From contig NZ_RYYR01000012.1 in the NCBI RefSeq assembly GCF_003977595.1, forward strand, positions 44,164-108,163: a stretch of DNA of 64,000 nucleotides. The letters run 5' to 3'. The translations under genes were made by a program, and so were the position numbers. Positions within the stretch are counted from its first letter, which is position 1; each line of letters starts with the position of its first letter. Under the pieces are notes generated by a model. The model saw only the letters and a program-made list of their open reading frames with translations, was not told the DNA's origin and ran no database searches. The DNA comes from Lysinibacillus antri. Lineage in GTDB: Bacteria; Bacillota; Bacilli; Bacillales_A; Planococcaceae. Below are positions 54,337 through 61,513 of this stretch, one piece after another.

Positions 54337-54841
54337 CAGTTAGAACAGCCCCTTTCCACTTCTCAAATAACGAAATTCTTTTTACTTCAAATAAATAGGA
54401 TTTTCCTCGTTGAAGAATTGTTTTTAAATTGTATAAATGATTTTTGTATATTAAATATAAATCTGTATCTATATCTCCAACATACAATGTGAAATTTGAT
54501 AATACTTTATTTTCATAGGACAATATGTATTTACCATTGTTATAAGCAATGGATTCCCCTTCTTGTGCATATGCAGGCATTCCAATTGCTACATCTTCAT
54601 ATTCCATTGACACAAGTTTCAGTTCGTTCGAATTGGTGATTTCATATGTTTCTAAAACATCTGTCAAATGAATAGAATGCGTATAACGAATTTGGAAAAC
54701 ATCTTCACCAGATATCTCTATATAAAAGGATTTTGGCTCATTCGCTCTTGTCTCTGTAAAGCTAAAAACGGAGTATATGGGCGTAAATAAAAAAATTGTA
54801 GTCACAATCACGGAAAAAATAATAATTGTAACTCGTTTCAT
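54320..54841 (-). CDS. DUF1850 protein of TRAP-TAXI operon
   Basis: A 173-residue protein with an N-terminal membrane segment or signal (about 5-27) and a small extracytoplasmic beta-rich domain with IRYTHSIHLTDVLETYEI and LSYEN..FTLYVGD, features of DUF1850. This family usually sits between a TAXI binding protein and its fused permease, as here, and may assist the transporter. Function unproven. ATG after GAGGTGG. Confidence 0.8.
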   Translation of the reverse strand: MKRVTIIIFSVIVTTIFLFTPIYSVFSFTETRANEPKSFYIEISGEDVFQIRYTHSIHLTDVLETYEITNSNELKLVSMEYEDVAIGMPAYAQEGESIAYNNGKYILSYENKVLSNFTLYVGDIDTDLYLIYKNHLYNLKTILQRGKSYLFEVKRISLFEKWKGAVLTDGKAK

Positions 54842-54881
54842 GTAACCACCTCAACAATCTTTAAAAGGGGCAATATTAGTT

Positions 54882-54917
54882 AAAAACGGGACTTGAACAA
54901 ACAAGCCCCGAATTTTT
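54882..54917 (-). terminator. Intra-operon terminator/attenuator after the TAXI gene
   Basis: CGGGGCTTG pairs with CAAGTCCCG on the minus strand (one G-T pair) and runs into TTTTTA. It lies between the binding-protein gene and DUF1850, so readthrough would give more binding protein than permease. Confidence 0.75.
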
Positions 54918-54939
54918 ATCTTAGCAAGACTACCTTATA

Positions 54940-55962
54940 TTACTGTTCATCAAAGTATTTTTGTGCCCCTGGATGAACATCAATTCCAATTCCATCTAAA
55001 GCCGTTTCCGCTTTAATGAAGGCACCTTTTGCATGACTAATTGAACCAGCATTATCATAGATCGCTTTTGTAATACCATATGCAACATCTTCTGGAAGAT
55101 CTGCTTTCACAGCAATCATCGCTAATACAGAAACAGTTGGTACATCACTTTCTAAACCATATGTGCCAGATGGAACTGTATCAATTGCATAATATGGATA
55201 TTTCGCAATTAATTCCTCCGCTTTCGCTGCTTCTACAGGAACAATTACTACATCAGTAGTTGCGCCTAAAGCCTCTACTGCTGCAGTTGGGTAACCCGCC
55301 GTAATAAATGCTGCATCAATTTGACCTGTTGTTAGACCATCCGTAGATTCACCGAAGTCTAGATTTTGTGGTTCAATATCATCCATTGTTAATCCATGGA
55401 TTTCAAGTAATTGTTCTGCATTGGCAAATGTACCTGAACCAGGTGCCCCTACAGATACTTTTTTCCCTTTTAAATCTTCGTATGAAGTAATACCAGACTT
55501 CGCAGTAGTTACAAGTTGAACTGTTTCTGGATATAATCCTCCAATTGCAACTAAATCTTCAACCGCTGCTCCTTCAAACATCATTTGTCCATTTTTTGCA
55601 TAGTAGGCAATATCCGTTTGAACAAATGCGATTTCAGCATTTCCTTCTTTTAATGCATTTACGTTTGCTGCTGAAGCCTGTGAAACTTCTGCAGTCGTTT
55701 TAATGCCTGTTTCATCCGTAATTAAATCTGCAAATGTACCACCTAATGCATAATAAGTACCTTGTGTCCCACCAGTTACTAAACTTAAAAACTTAATATC
55801 AGATGTCGGTTCCTCAGTATTTTCTTCTGCTGCCCCTTCAGTTGTCGCTTCCTCAGTTGTACCTGCAGTTTCTGTTGTCTCCTCATCACCACTACAAGCC
55901 CCTAGAGCCATTAGTAGTAATAAACTTAAGACTGATAGAAACATAAACTTTTTAAGCTTCAA
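54940..55962 (-). CDS. TAXI-family TRAP solute-binding lipoprotein
   Basis: A 340-residue protein with signal peptide and lipobox LGAC (Cys23), an acidic Thr/Glu-rich linker (24-52) and a periplasmic-binding fold with VTGGTQGTYYALGGTFADLI and GSGTFANAEQLLE typical of TAXI proteins. It is lipid-anchored and delivers substrate to the fused permease. Ligand unknown: glutamate-type or other carboxylates are known for the family. The TTG start follows GGGGAGGG. A possible promoter (TTGACA-16-TAAAAT) lies about 60 bases upstream. Confidence 0.9.
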   Translation of the reverse strand: MKLKKFMFLSVLSLLLLMALGACSGDEETTETAGTTEEATTEGAAEENTEEPTSDIKFLSLVTGGTQGTYYALGGTFADLITDETGIKTTAEVSQASAANVNALKEGNAEIAFVQTDIAYYAKNGQMMFEGAAVEDLVAIGGLYPETVQLVTTAKSGITSYEDLKGKKVSVGAPGSGTFANAEQLLEIHGLTMDDIEPQNLDFGESTDGLTTGQIDAAFITAGYPTAAVEALGATTDVVIVPVEAAKAEELIAKYPYYAIDTVPSGTYGLESDVPTVSVLAMIAVKADLPEDVAYGITKAIYDNAGSISHAKGAFIKAETALDGIGIDVHPGAQKYFDEQ

Positions 55963-56173
55963 ATAAAACCCTCCCCTTGTAATATTTGTTACATTACAGT
56001 ATAAATTTTACTATTAATTTTTATATTGTCAATTATTTTAATATTCAGCTAATAGATTAATATAATTTTCACAATAGGTTAGTATCCTTTTCATCACTTT
56101 TCTTACATATCAGAATAATGAAGTCCATTCGCTATTTTAAATTATATTCATTAGGTAGAGCGCATATTTGTCA

Positions 56174-56218
56174 CAAAAAAAGCTATGTAAAAGCCCATAT
56201 CAACTTTTACATAGCTTG
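56174..56218 (-). terminator. Terminator of sodC
   Basis: AAGCTATGTAAAAG/CTTTTACATAGCTT perfect 14-bp stem followed by seven T on the minus strand. Confidence 0.9.
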
Positions 56219-56225
56219 CATTTCG

Positions 56226-56792
56226 TTATTCACTTGCTTTAATTATTCCACACGCTATTCGGGCTCCCGAATTCCCTGCAGGATCTGTTCTATAATCATC
56301 TGGACCTTCATGAATCACAATGGCACTACCATCCGCATCCAATATCGAATTAGCTAACCCTGTTTCTAGCGTAATATTCTTTGCCAGAAATTCAACTTGC
56401 ACATTACCATCTTCTTCAGGCGCAATATTTGGTAGATCTCCTAAATGGGGACCAGCAGGATTTTCTGTACCATGCTTTTTCTTTTCTGGATTAAAATGAG
56501 ATCCAGCAGTTTCAAATGTTGGTGGATCACATTTTCCCACTTCATGAATATGGATGCCGTGTTCTCCTTCAGAAAGTCCTTTTACCCCAAGTGATATGAG
56601 TACTCCATCAGCCCCTTCTGTCATTTCCATATGACCAATTTCTGTTCCTTCAGTATCAATAATTTTTGCGCTTGCTTGCAGTGCTTCCGGTGCAGCCACA
56701 GAGATCTTTTCCTCTTTATTAGACGCACCAAATAAATTACATCCACTAAGTAGTAGGACGCTGACAGAAAGTACAATGATATTTTTCAACAT
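56226..56792 (-). CDS. sodC: Cu/Zn superoxide dismutase lipoprotein
   Basis: A 188-residue lipoprotein with lipobox LSGC (Cys18). Copper and zinc ligands are visible: GIHIHEVGKC, SHFNPEKKKHG, NPAGPHLGDLPNI and IVIHEGPDDYRTDPAGNSGARIACG, including both disulfide cysteines. B. subtilis YojM is similar but lacks a copper ligand; here the ligand histidines appear intact. Located outside the cell membrane, it would remove superoxide. ATG after GAGGAGGG. Monocistronic. Confidence 0.9.
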   Translation of the reverse strand: MLKNIIVLSVSVLLLSGCNLFGASNKEEKISVAAPEALQASAKIIDTEGTEIGHMEMTEGADGVLISLGVKGLSEGEHGIHIHEVGKCDPPTFETAGSHFNPEKKKHGTENPAGPHLGDLPNIAPEEDGNVQVEFLAKNITLETGLANSILDADGSAIVIHEGPDDYRTDPAGNSGARIACGIIKASE

Positions 56793-56890
56793 GATATATC
56801 CCTCCTCGTTGTGAGTATTACCATGCTCGAAGATTAATATTCCTTATTTGTTTTTTAATCCCAAATGGATATTTCTGCCCCCACTCTATC

Positions 56891-56917
56891 TAACTAAATG
56901 GAAAATCTAGTCGATAC
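56891..56917 (+). promoter_or_regulatory. Candidate SigD promoter of yjfB
   Basis: TAAC (consensus TAAA), a 15-base spacer, and GTCGATAC (consensus GCCGATAT) precede the yjfB ribosome binding site by about 10 bases. This fits control by the motility sigma factor, as expected of a putative motility gene. Confidence 0.5.
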
Positions 56918-56938
56918 TAATTAAAAGGAGGGGTAGTT

Positions 56939-57121
56939 ATGGAACTCAGTTCATTTATGTCTGCTCAAGTTGCACAACTTCAACACACTGTTCAATTGAG
57001 TATTATGGATAAAGCCCTTAATTTAGGAGCTGCCAGTGCAGTCGAAATGTTACAACAATTGCCTGAACAAGCACCAGCAAACCACCCATACAAAGGAACG
57101 CAAATCGACGTTTCCGTATGA
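56939..57121 (+). CDS. yjfB: YjfB family putative motility protein
   Basis: A 60-residue soluble protein; VAQLQHTVQLSIMDKALNLG and the end HPYKGTQIDVSV match the YjfB family, small proteins of unknown function in motile Bacillales and Clostridia. ATG after AAAAGGAGGGG. It stands alone with a candidate SigD promoter and its own terminator. Confidence 0.85.
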   Translation: MELSSFMSAQVAQLQHTVQLSIMDKALNLGAASAVEMLQQLPEQAPANHPYKGTQIDVSV

Positions 57122-57123
57122 GG

Positions 57124-57158
57124 AAAAGAGCGCCAAACATTAACTTGGCGCTCTTTAC
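57124..57158 (+). terminator. Terminator of yjfB
   Basis: AAAGAGCGCCAA/TTGGCGCTCTTT perfect 12-bp stem with an 8-base loop. Confidence 0.9.
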
Positions 57159-57229
57159 TCTCTATAAATTTATTCTCTTTTAGCCCTCTCACTTTACTGC
57201 ATTTCGCTATAAACTATTAAAACGGTATT

Positions 57230-57670
57230 TTACCATAGTGTTGGTTTTGCTACCATTAGCCAAAGCATGAGCAAAAGTAGTAGAATATATTGCCATGTCG
57301 CTTTTCGAAGTTTTGCTATAAAAACTTCCTTGTTAAACTCTTTCGTTCCAAAAGTTTTTAACGTTGGTTTAAATGCGCGTGCTAAAAAAACAATGGATCC
57401 AGCTGCTACCGCAATGGTTAACAAGATCCATGAAGTTGTCCACGTCCATCCGCTTATTAATACAAGAACTACTCCAGATAATACAAGGACATGGCCAGCA
57501 TGTTTGACTACTGTAATGGCAGATTGAAATGATTGTACAAAACCACCTAACAATGCCTCTTCTGCACTCTGCATTTTTTTAAGGGTCGGAATTAGTGCAA
57601 ATAATGGACCTATTGAGACAACAGCACTTAATATATGGATATATAAGAAAATAGTATGTAACACGAACAT
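57230..57670 (-). CDS. DUF2269 family membrane protein
   Basis: A 146-residue protein with four membrane helices: FLYIHILSAVVSIGP at the start, a second pair in the middle (VLVLSGVVLVLISG, ILLTIAVAAGSIVFLARA) and a final helix IYL-type segment LLLLLMLWLMVAKP. The HIL-A-V-GP pattern fits DUF2269. Function unknown. The start ATG is at 57670, with a weak GGACGTG site. Confidence 0.7.
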   Translation of the reverse strand: MFVLHTIFLYIHILSAVVSIGPLFALIPTLKKMQSAEEALLGGFVQSFQSAITVVKHAGHVLVLSGVVLVLISGWTWTTSWILLTIAVAAGSIVFLARAFKPTLKTFGTKEFNKEVFIAKLRKATWQYILLLLLMLWLMVAKPTLW

Positions 57671-57937
57671 TCACGTCCAATCATAGGTGATAAAAATAGT
57701 ATACCATCACAATATTATCTACTTTTTGAGGAAATAATGACTCTTTTTTACTTATGGTTGTACTTAAAATGATTCTAATTGCATAATCTATAAATTAAAC
57801 CCATAAATCTCTTCATCAATTGTAAACTCCATTTTAAGTGTTTGTTAAATGGCAACAAAATGTATCACAAAATGAAATGTACATTGTATGATTTATATAG
57901 AAGCATATATTGATGTGCTTACAATAAAATTGGGAGA

Positions 57938-58579
57938 GTGATTATTATAGGTATTCATAAGTTTTTTACAAGTCTGAATGATTTAGAACGTATTTTCCGT
58001 GCCCCTGGTCGTTTCAAATTTGAAGAACACAATGTAGCTGCGCATTCTTGGAAAGTGTCTCAGTATGCAATGTTTTTTGGTACGCTTGAAGAAATGAATG
58101 GCGCCACTGTGGACTGGAAAGCACTATACGAAAAAACAATCAATCATGACTTTGCCGAAGTATTTATTGGCGATATTAAAACACCAGTGAAGCATGCCAG
58201 TGTAGAATTAAAACAAATGCTTGCCCACGTAGAAGAAAAGATGATGGAGAACTTCATACGGGAAGAGATACCTCCTGATTTTCAGGAAGTGTTTTTCAAT
58301 CGAATGAAAGAAGGAAAAGATGCAACCCTTGAAGGTCGTCTACTAGAGTTTGCGGATAAGCTCGATCAATTTTATGAGTCTTTTGCAGAGTTAAAACGAG
58401 GAAATACGGACAAAGAGTTTATTATCATGTACCAGCAAGCTTTGCAAAAACTGCTGAAAATGCCTCTTCCAGTAAGTGTAAAATACTTTAGAAGCGAAAT
58501 TTTACAAGATGTCATGAAAGAAGATACGCAAATTAATGTGGCAGCTTTAACAAATGAAATATTGAATAGTACCGAATAA
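57938..58579 (+). CDS. HD-domain YfbR-like 5'-nucleotidase
   Basis: About 213 residues: GRFKFEEHNVAAHSWKVSQYA (first His), NHDFAEVFIGDIKTPVKH (HD pair) and LLEFADKLDQFYES (distal Asp) give the metal ligands of the YfbR/HDDC2 phosphohydrolases, which dephosphorylate deoxynucleoside monophosphates. The start is uncertain: the GTG at 57938 directly abuts GGGAGA, and no ATG, GTG or TTG exists within the next codons before the conserved GIHKFF; an ATT start at 57941 or 57944 would be better spaced. Single gene. Confidence 0.8.
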   Translation: MIIIGIHKFFTSLNDLERIFRAPGRFKFEEHNVAAHSWKVSQYAMFFGTLEEMNGATVDWKALYEKTINHDFAEVFIGDIKTPVKHASVELKQMLAHVEEKMMENFIREEIPPDFQEVFFNRMKEGKDATLEGRLLEFADKLDQFYESFAELKRGNTDKEFIIMYQQALQKLLKMPLPVSVKYFRSEILQDVMKEDTQINVAALTNEILNSTE

Positions 58580-58584
58580 TGTGG

Positions 58585-58615
58585 GAAAGTTTTCCATTGA
58601 TGGAAGGCTTTTTTA
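58585..58615 (+). terminator. Terminator of yfbR-like gene
   Basis: AAAG..TTCCAT pairs with ATGGAA..CTTT and is followed by TTTTATTTT. Confidence 0.7.
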
Positions 58616-58685
58616 TTTTATTTAGGGTTGTATTTTTCTGCTCAAAGGGTATAAATATTTGACTTTTTCCACGATACATACTTAC

Positions 58686-58714
58686 TTGCACAATTAAAGG
58701 TAATCATATAATAT
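58686..58714 (+). promoter_or_regulatory. SigA promoter of ncRNA candidate
   Basis: TTGCAC (58686-58691), then TATAAT at 58707 (spacer 15) or TAATAT at 58709 (spacer 17). No open reading frame follows; the transcript would begin near 58719. Confidence 0.7.
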
Positions 58715-58718
58715 AACA

Positions 58719-58965
58719 ATAAAGCTGCGTTGTTCGTACAAATATTAAGTTTTAACCTTTGAACTGTAAAAGGGAGTTTTAATCGAGTAAGGAATGGCGA
58801 GCGTCACACCGCGGTGCATGACGATATACAGGAATTATTCTGCGAACACCCACTTTGAGGAGTGGTGGTTTAAAACTTTCTATTAATAAATACGGCAAGG
58901 CGGCTTTGCCATACATAAGAATTTCAGCTTTGTGATCACTCTTCTACATAGAAGGGTGTTTTTAT
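58719..58965 (+). ncRNA. Structured non-coding RNA of unknown family
   Basis: About 245 bases between a strong promoter and an intrinsic terminator. The ends pair: AAAGCTG (58721-58727) with CAGCTTT (58925-58931). Inside, GTTTTAACC (about 58749) can pair with GGTTTAAAAC (about 58868). There are hairpins CGTCA/TGACG around CACCGCGGTG, CCACT/AGTGG and GGCAA-GGCGGC-TTGCC. No ribosome-binding-site-linked reading frame is present. I do not recognise it as 6S, SRP, RNase P, tmRNA or a riboswitch; a divergent 6S RNA cannot be excluded. Confidence 0.6.
58937..58965 (+). terminator. Terminator of ncRNA candidate
   Basis: CACTCTTCT/AGAAGGGTG (one G-T pair), then TTTTTATTT. Confidence 0.85.
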
Positions 58966-58969
58966 TTAC

Positions 58970-59015
58970 AAAAAAGAGCACGGGGACGTCCGAAAAGTGA
59001 TTTTCGAACACCCCC
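58970..59015 (-). terminator. Terminator of ger operon
   Basis: On the minus strand GGG..GTTCGAAAA pairs with TTTTCGGAC..CCC, followed by GTGCTCTTTTTT. The stem resembles the first hairpin of the dispersed structured element (copies A and B), but the core is absent. Confidence 0.7.
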
Positions 59016-59027
59016 TTGCTCCCATAC

Positions 59028-59189
59028 TTACCAACGTAACACTGAAAAAAAAGGCGATATCACGACGGATATTGCTAGCATAAACGCTGCAATGGCCCCC
59101 ACTTTGTTTTGTTCTTTCCAAAGCTGAATGGAAAAGCCCGTCGTATAGAAAAAGATTGTAAGCATTAGTAACCATACAATGACATTCAT
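59028..59189 (-). CDS. Small two-helix membrane protein, GerD-subunit-like (ger operon gene 4)
   Basis: A 53-codon frame starting with ATG immediately after the stop of the gerC-type gene (TAA-ATG), ending TAA at 59028. The product has two hydrophobic segments (about 3-20 and 31-49) joined by a short loop with IQLWKEQNKV. Several Bacillus germinant receptor operons carry a fourth 'D' gene for a small two-helix membrane protein that modulates germination; position and topology fit, though this one is shorter than the usual 70-80 residues. The operon terminator lies after it. Confidence 0.7.
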   Translation of the reverse strand: MNVIVWLLMLTIFFYTTGFSIQLWKEQNKVGAIAAFMLAISVVISPFFSVLRW

Positions 59190-60428
59190 TTAATTCTTCA
59201 CTTCCTCAAACTCAGGTGTTTCACTTTGTCTTCCGAATTTGCCAAAGATAATATTAACTTTTACCTTTACATCCATGTTTGGATAGTTCTTCATCCAATC
59301 ATACGCTTCATATTCCTTTATTGTTAAAAATTCCTTGCGAGCGTATAGTGACCACCCAAATGGTTGACCTTTAAAATCCTCCTGCGTTTTTTTGATTAGC
59401 TCATTTATTGTCTCTATCAATTTTTCTTCCATATGTTTTTTTAACTGTTTTCTTTTCTCTGGCTGTTTTTCATAGTTCACCATACTATGATTTGATAAAA
59501 TATCTACATACAAGGGGACTGTTACATCAATGGTAGGAATACTCCTTTTTAAATCCATTTTCACTGTATTACTTTCCTTCTTTGAAATGCGTGTTCCGAT
59601 TCGATATTTTTCATTAAAAGGATCCGGAAAAGTGGCTAATATCTCTGCCATATCAATCGTATCATTTAGTAATATTGCTAACCGGGTCTCTTCGGCATTC
59701 AATTTCCCTATCATTTTTCCATGTTTAAATACCGCAGATCCTAAAAATTGAGTTTTATTCGTGAATCCTCCGACCTCAAATTCCCCAGCGATTAAATTAT
59801 CTTCTCCCCCGTCATTTTTAGGGTTTCCATTAAATTCTGTTGTGGCATATGGCGATAAAAAAAGATCCCCTTTTTCCTCCATTATCCTAAAGTATGCATG
59901 TAATTTGGTAGCAGGGATAAATCCATTTTCACTTCCAAACTGCAAAATCAATTCAAAATATTTATGAATCCTTGTTTCGAGTTTAGGGTCATTATTCTTC
60001 AAAAACGTACTCGTACTTTCTGGCGTTACAATGATAGGAATATTTCTTGAAACCTCCTCTCCCTTGGTCACATCATATATCCACCTTATAAATTCTTTAT
60101 TTTTAGCGAAATCTTCCGAAACAATAATTAAGCTTAGTAAACTGTATGAAAGTTCTTTTGCTACTACAGTATTAGCTAAGTTCCGAGATGTTTGGAGATC
60201 GGGAGCCGTGAAACTAATAATTTCTCGATTCGGTTCATTCGATCCTGCCTCTTGCTTCGATAACTCCGGATTAGCTATTAAGTAGGTAATTTTCGTTTCA
60301 TTTTCTTTCTCGCCCTTGTCTAAACCGATTGCTATCACAAATGCTCTTTGATCTAAATAGGTTTGGTTCCAACAGCCGCCAAGTAAAGGGAAAAGAGTTA
60401 TGATGCATATTAAATAAGCTTTTTTCAT
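59190..60428 (-). CDS. gerC-type: Spore germination lipoprotein, Ger(x)C family
   Basis: A 412-residue lipoprotein: signal peptide with lipobox LGGC (Cys19) followed by WNQTYLDQRAFVIAIGLDKG, typical of GerAC-like subunits, and a C-terminal segment PFGWSLYARKEF. It forms the outer C subunit of a germinant receptor in the spore inner membrane. Its ATG overlaps the end of the B gene by four bases; AAAGGGGA upstream. Confidence 0.93.
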   Translation of the reverse strand: MKKAYLICIITLFPLLGGCWNQTYLDQRAFVIAIGLDKGEKENETKITYLIANPELSKQEAGSNEPNREIISFTAPDLQTSRNLANTVVAKELSYSLLSLIIVSEDFAKNKEFIRWIYDVTKGEEVSRNIPIIVTPESTSTFLKNNDPKLETRIHKYFELILQFGSENGFIPATKLHAYFRIMEEKGDLFLSPYATTEFNGNPKNDGGEDNLIAGEFEVGGFTNKTQFLGSAVFKHGKMIGKLNAEETRLAILLNDTIDMAEILATFPDPFNEKYRIGTRISKKESNTVKMDLKRSIPTIDVTVPLYVDILSNHSMVNYEKQPEKRKQLKKHMEEKLIETINELIKKTQEDFKGQPFGWSLYARKEFLTIKEYEAYDWMKNYPNMDVKVKVNIIFGKFGRQSETPEFEEVKN

Positions 60429-61513
60429 TTTTTAAATTCCCCTTTCGCTTTTGCCGTAATCCATAAGAGAAAAGGTAATAATAAAAGTAGTGGTGCTAAT
60501 AACTCGAAAAGTCTATCTAATAAATTGAAAAGTGTAAAAACCGGTGTCTCTGGTGCTACACCTAAAAAAAGAACAATAGTTGCTATTGCAGGGATGATGT
60601 ACTCAAAGTTCTTTATTTTAAATATTGCTCCAAACAACAACGCATTGATATATAAACCCATTGCAAATCGAATAAAGCTTGCAACTAACCAAAAAGGGAA
60701 AAATAGTGACTCTACATTCGTAACGAACCCTAACTGTATATACCGAATAGTTTCATGAAAGGGATAGTTGATTAAATTTACTCCCTTATAGTCAAATAAC
60801 ATTACGTATCCGATTAAAGCAAGAGCAAACTCCAAGGTGATAAAAATAAAGCTAACCCATATCCCCTTCTTAAAAACTGTTGGATTTTTTAGTTTGTTCG
60901 CAATGAGAGCAAAGAAAAGAAACTCTGCATAAATGGATACATTAAAAAAGCCCTGCTTTATTATCTCCCATTGGCCAGGACCTAGAATAGGATATAGAAA
61001 ACTTGATTGACCTTCAAAAAATGCGATGATTAATACAACAATTAGCGAGATTTTTATCCATGGTAGTGTAATCCATGCAGCTGATCCAATACTTTCTAAT
61101 CCCTTTTTAGCTCCAAACGCTGCTCCTACTATTAGTACAAGATAAATAACTAACACGGGTGTTTTGGTAAAATACATTGTTCCAATAATATCTGCATACA
61201 CTGCCGAATTTGTTACTAGATAAATACTTTGAAATACCCATAATAAAAATAACACCATCAAACCGATACTTTTTCCAAACAGGTGGTTTGTAACATCAAT
61301 GAGATTTTTATCTTTGTAATGTGTTATGACTTTTATTAATAAGTAAAGCGGTAATATAATAGTAAAACAACTGATTAGTATTGATAACCAAGCCGCATTT
61401 CCTAAATGTTCAAATATTATGGCGGGAGTATTATCAGCTAATTTTGTACCTACAGTCAGTACAATTATGGCGAAAAATTCTTTATAGCCTATTTTCCCTT
61501 GAATTTTATCCAT
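60425..61513 (-). CDS. gerB-type: Spore germination permease subunit, GerB family
   Basis: A 362-residue protein with ten membrane helices of the APC-like GerAB/YndE family, beginning IGYKEFFAIIVLTVGTKLAD. In GerA receptors this subunit binds the germinant amino acid or sugar. It overlaps the A gene by eight bases and the C gene by four. ATG after AGGTG. The ligand cannot be told from sequence. Confidence 0.93.
   Translation of the reverse strand: MDKIQGKIGYKEFFAIIVLTVGTKLADNTPAIIFEHLGNAAWLSILISCFTIILPLYLLIKVITHYKDKNLIDVTNHLFGKSIGLMVLFLLWVFQSIYLVTNSAVYADIIGTMYFTKTPVLVIYLVLIVGAAFGAKKGLESIGSAAWITLPWIKISLIVVLIIAFFEGQSSFLYPILGPGQWEIIKQGFFNVSIYAEFLFFALIANKLKNPTVFKKGIWVSFIFITLEFALALIGYVMLFDYKGVNLINYPFHETIRYIQLGFVTNVESLFFPFWLVASFIRFAMGLYINALLFGAIFKIKNFEYIIPAIATIVLFLGVAPETPVFTLFNLLDRLFELLAPLLLLLPFLLWITAKAKGEFKK

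Noticed and set aside
58719..58965. 6S, SRP, RNase P or tmRNA gene
   Set aside because: The conserved blocks I know for SRP, RNase P and tmRNA are absent, and the multi-hairpin core does not form the long rod with a central bubble of 6S RNA. A divergent 6S could not be fully excluded, so it is left as unknown family.
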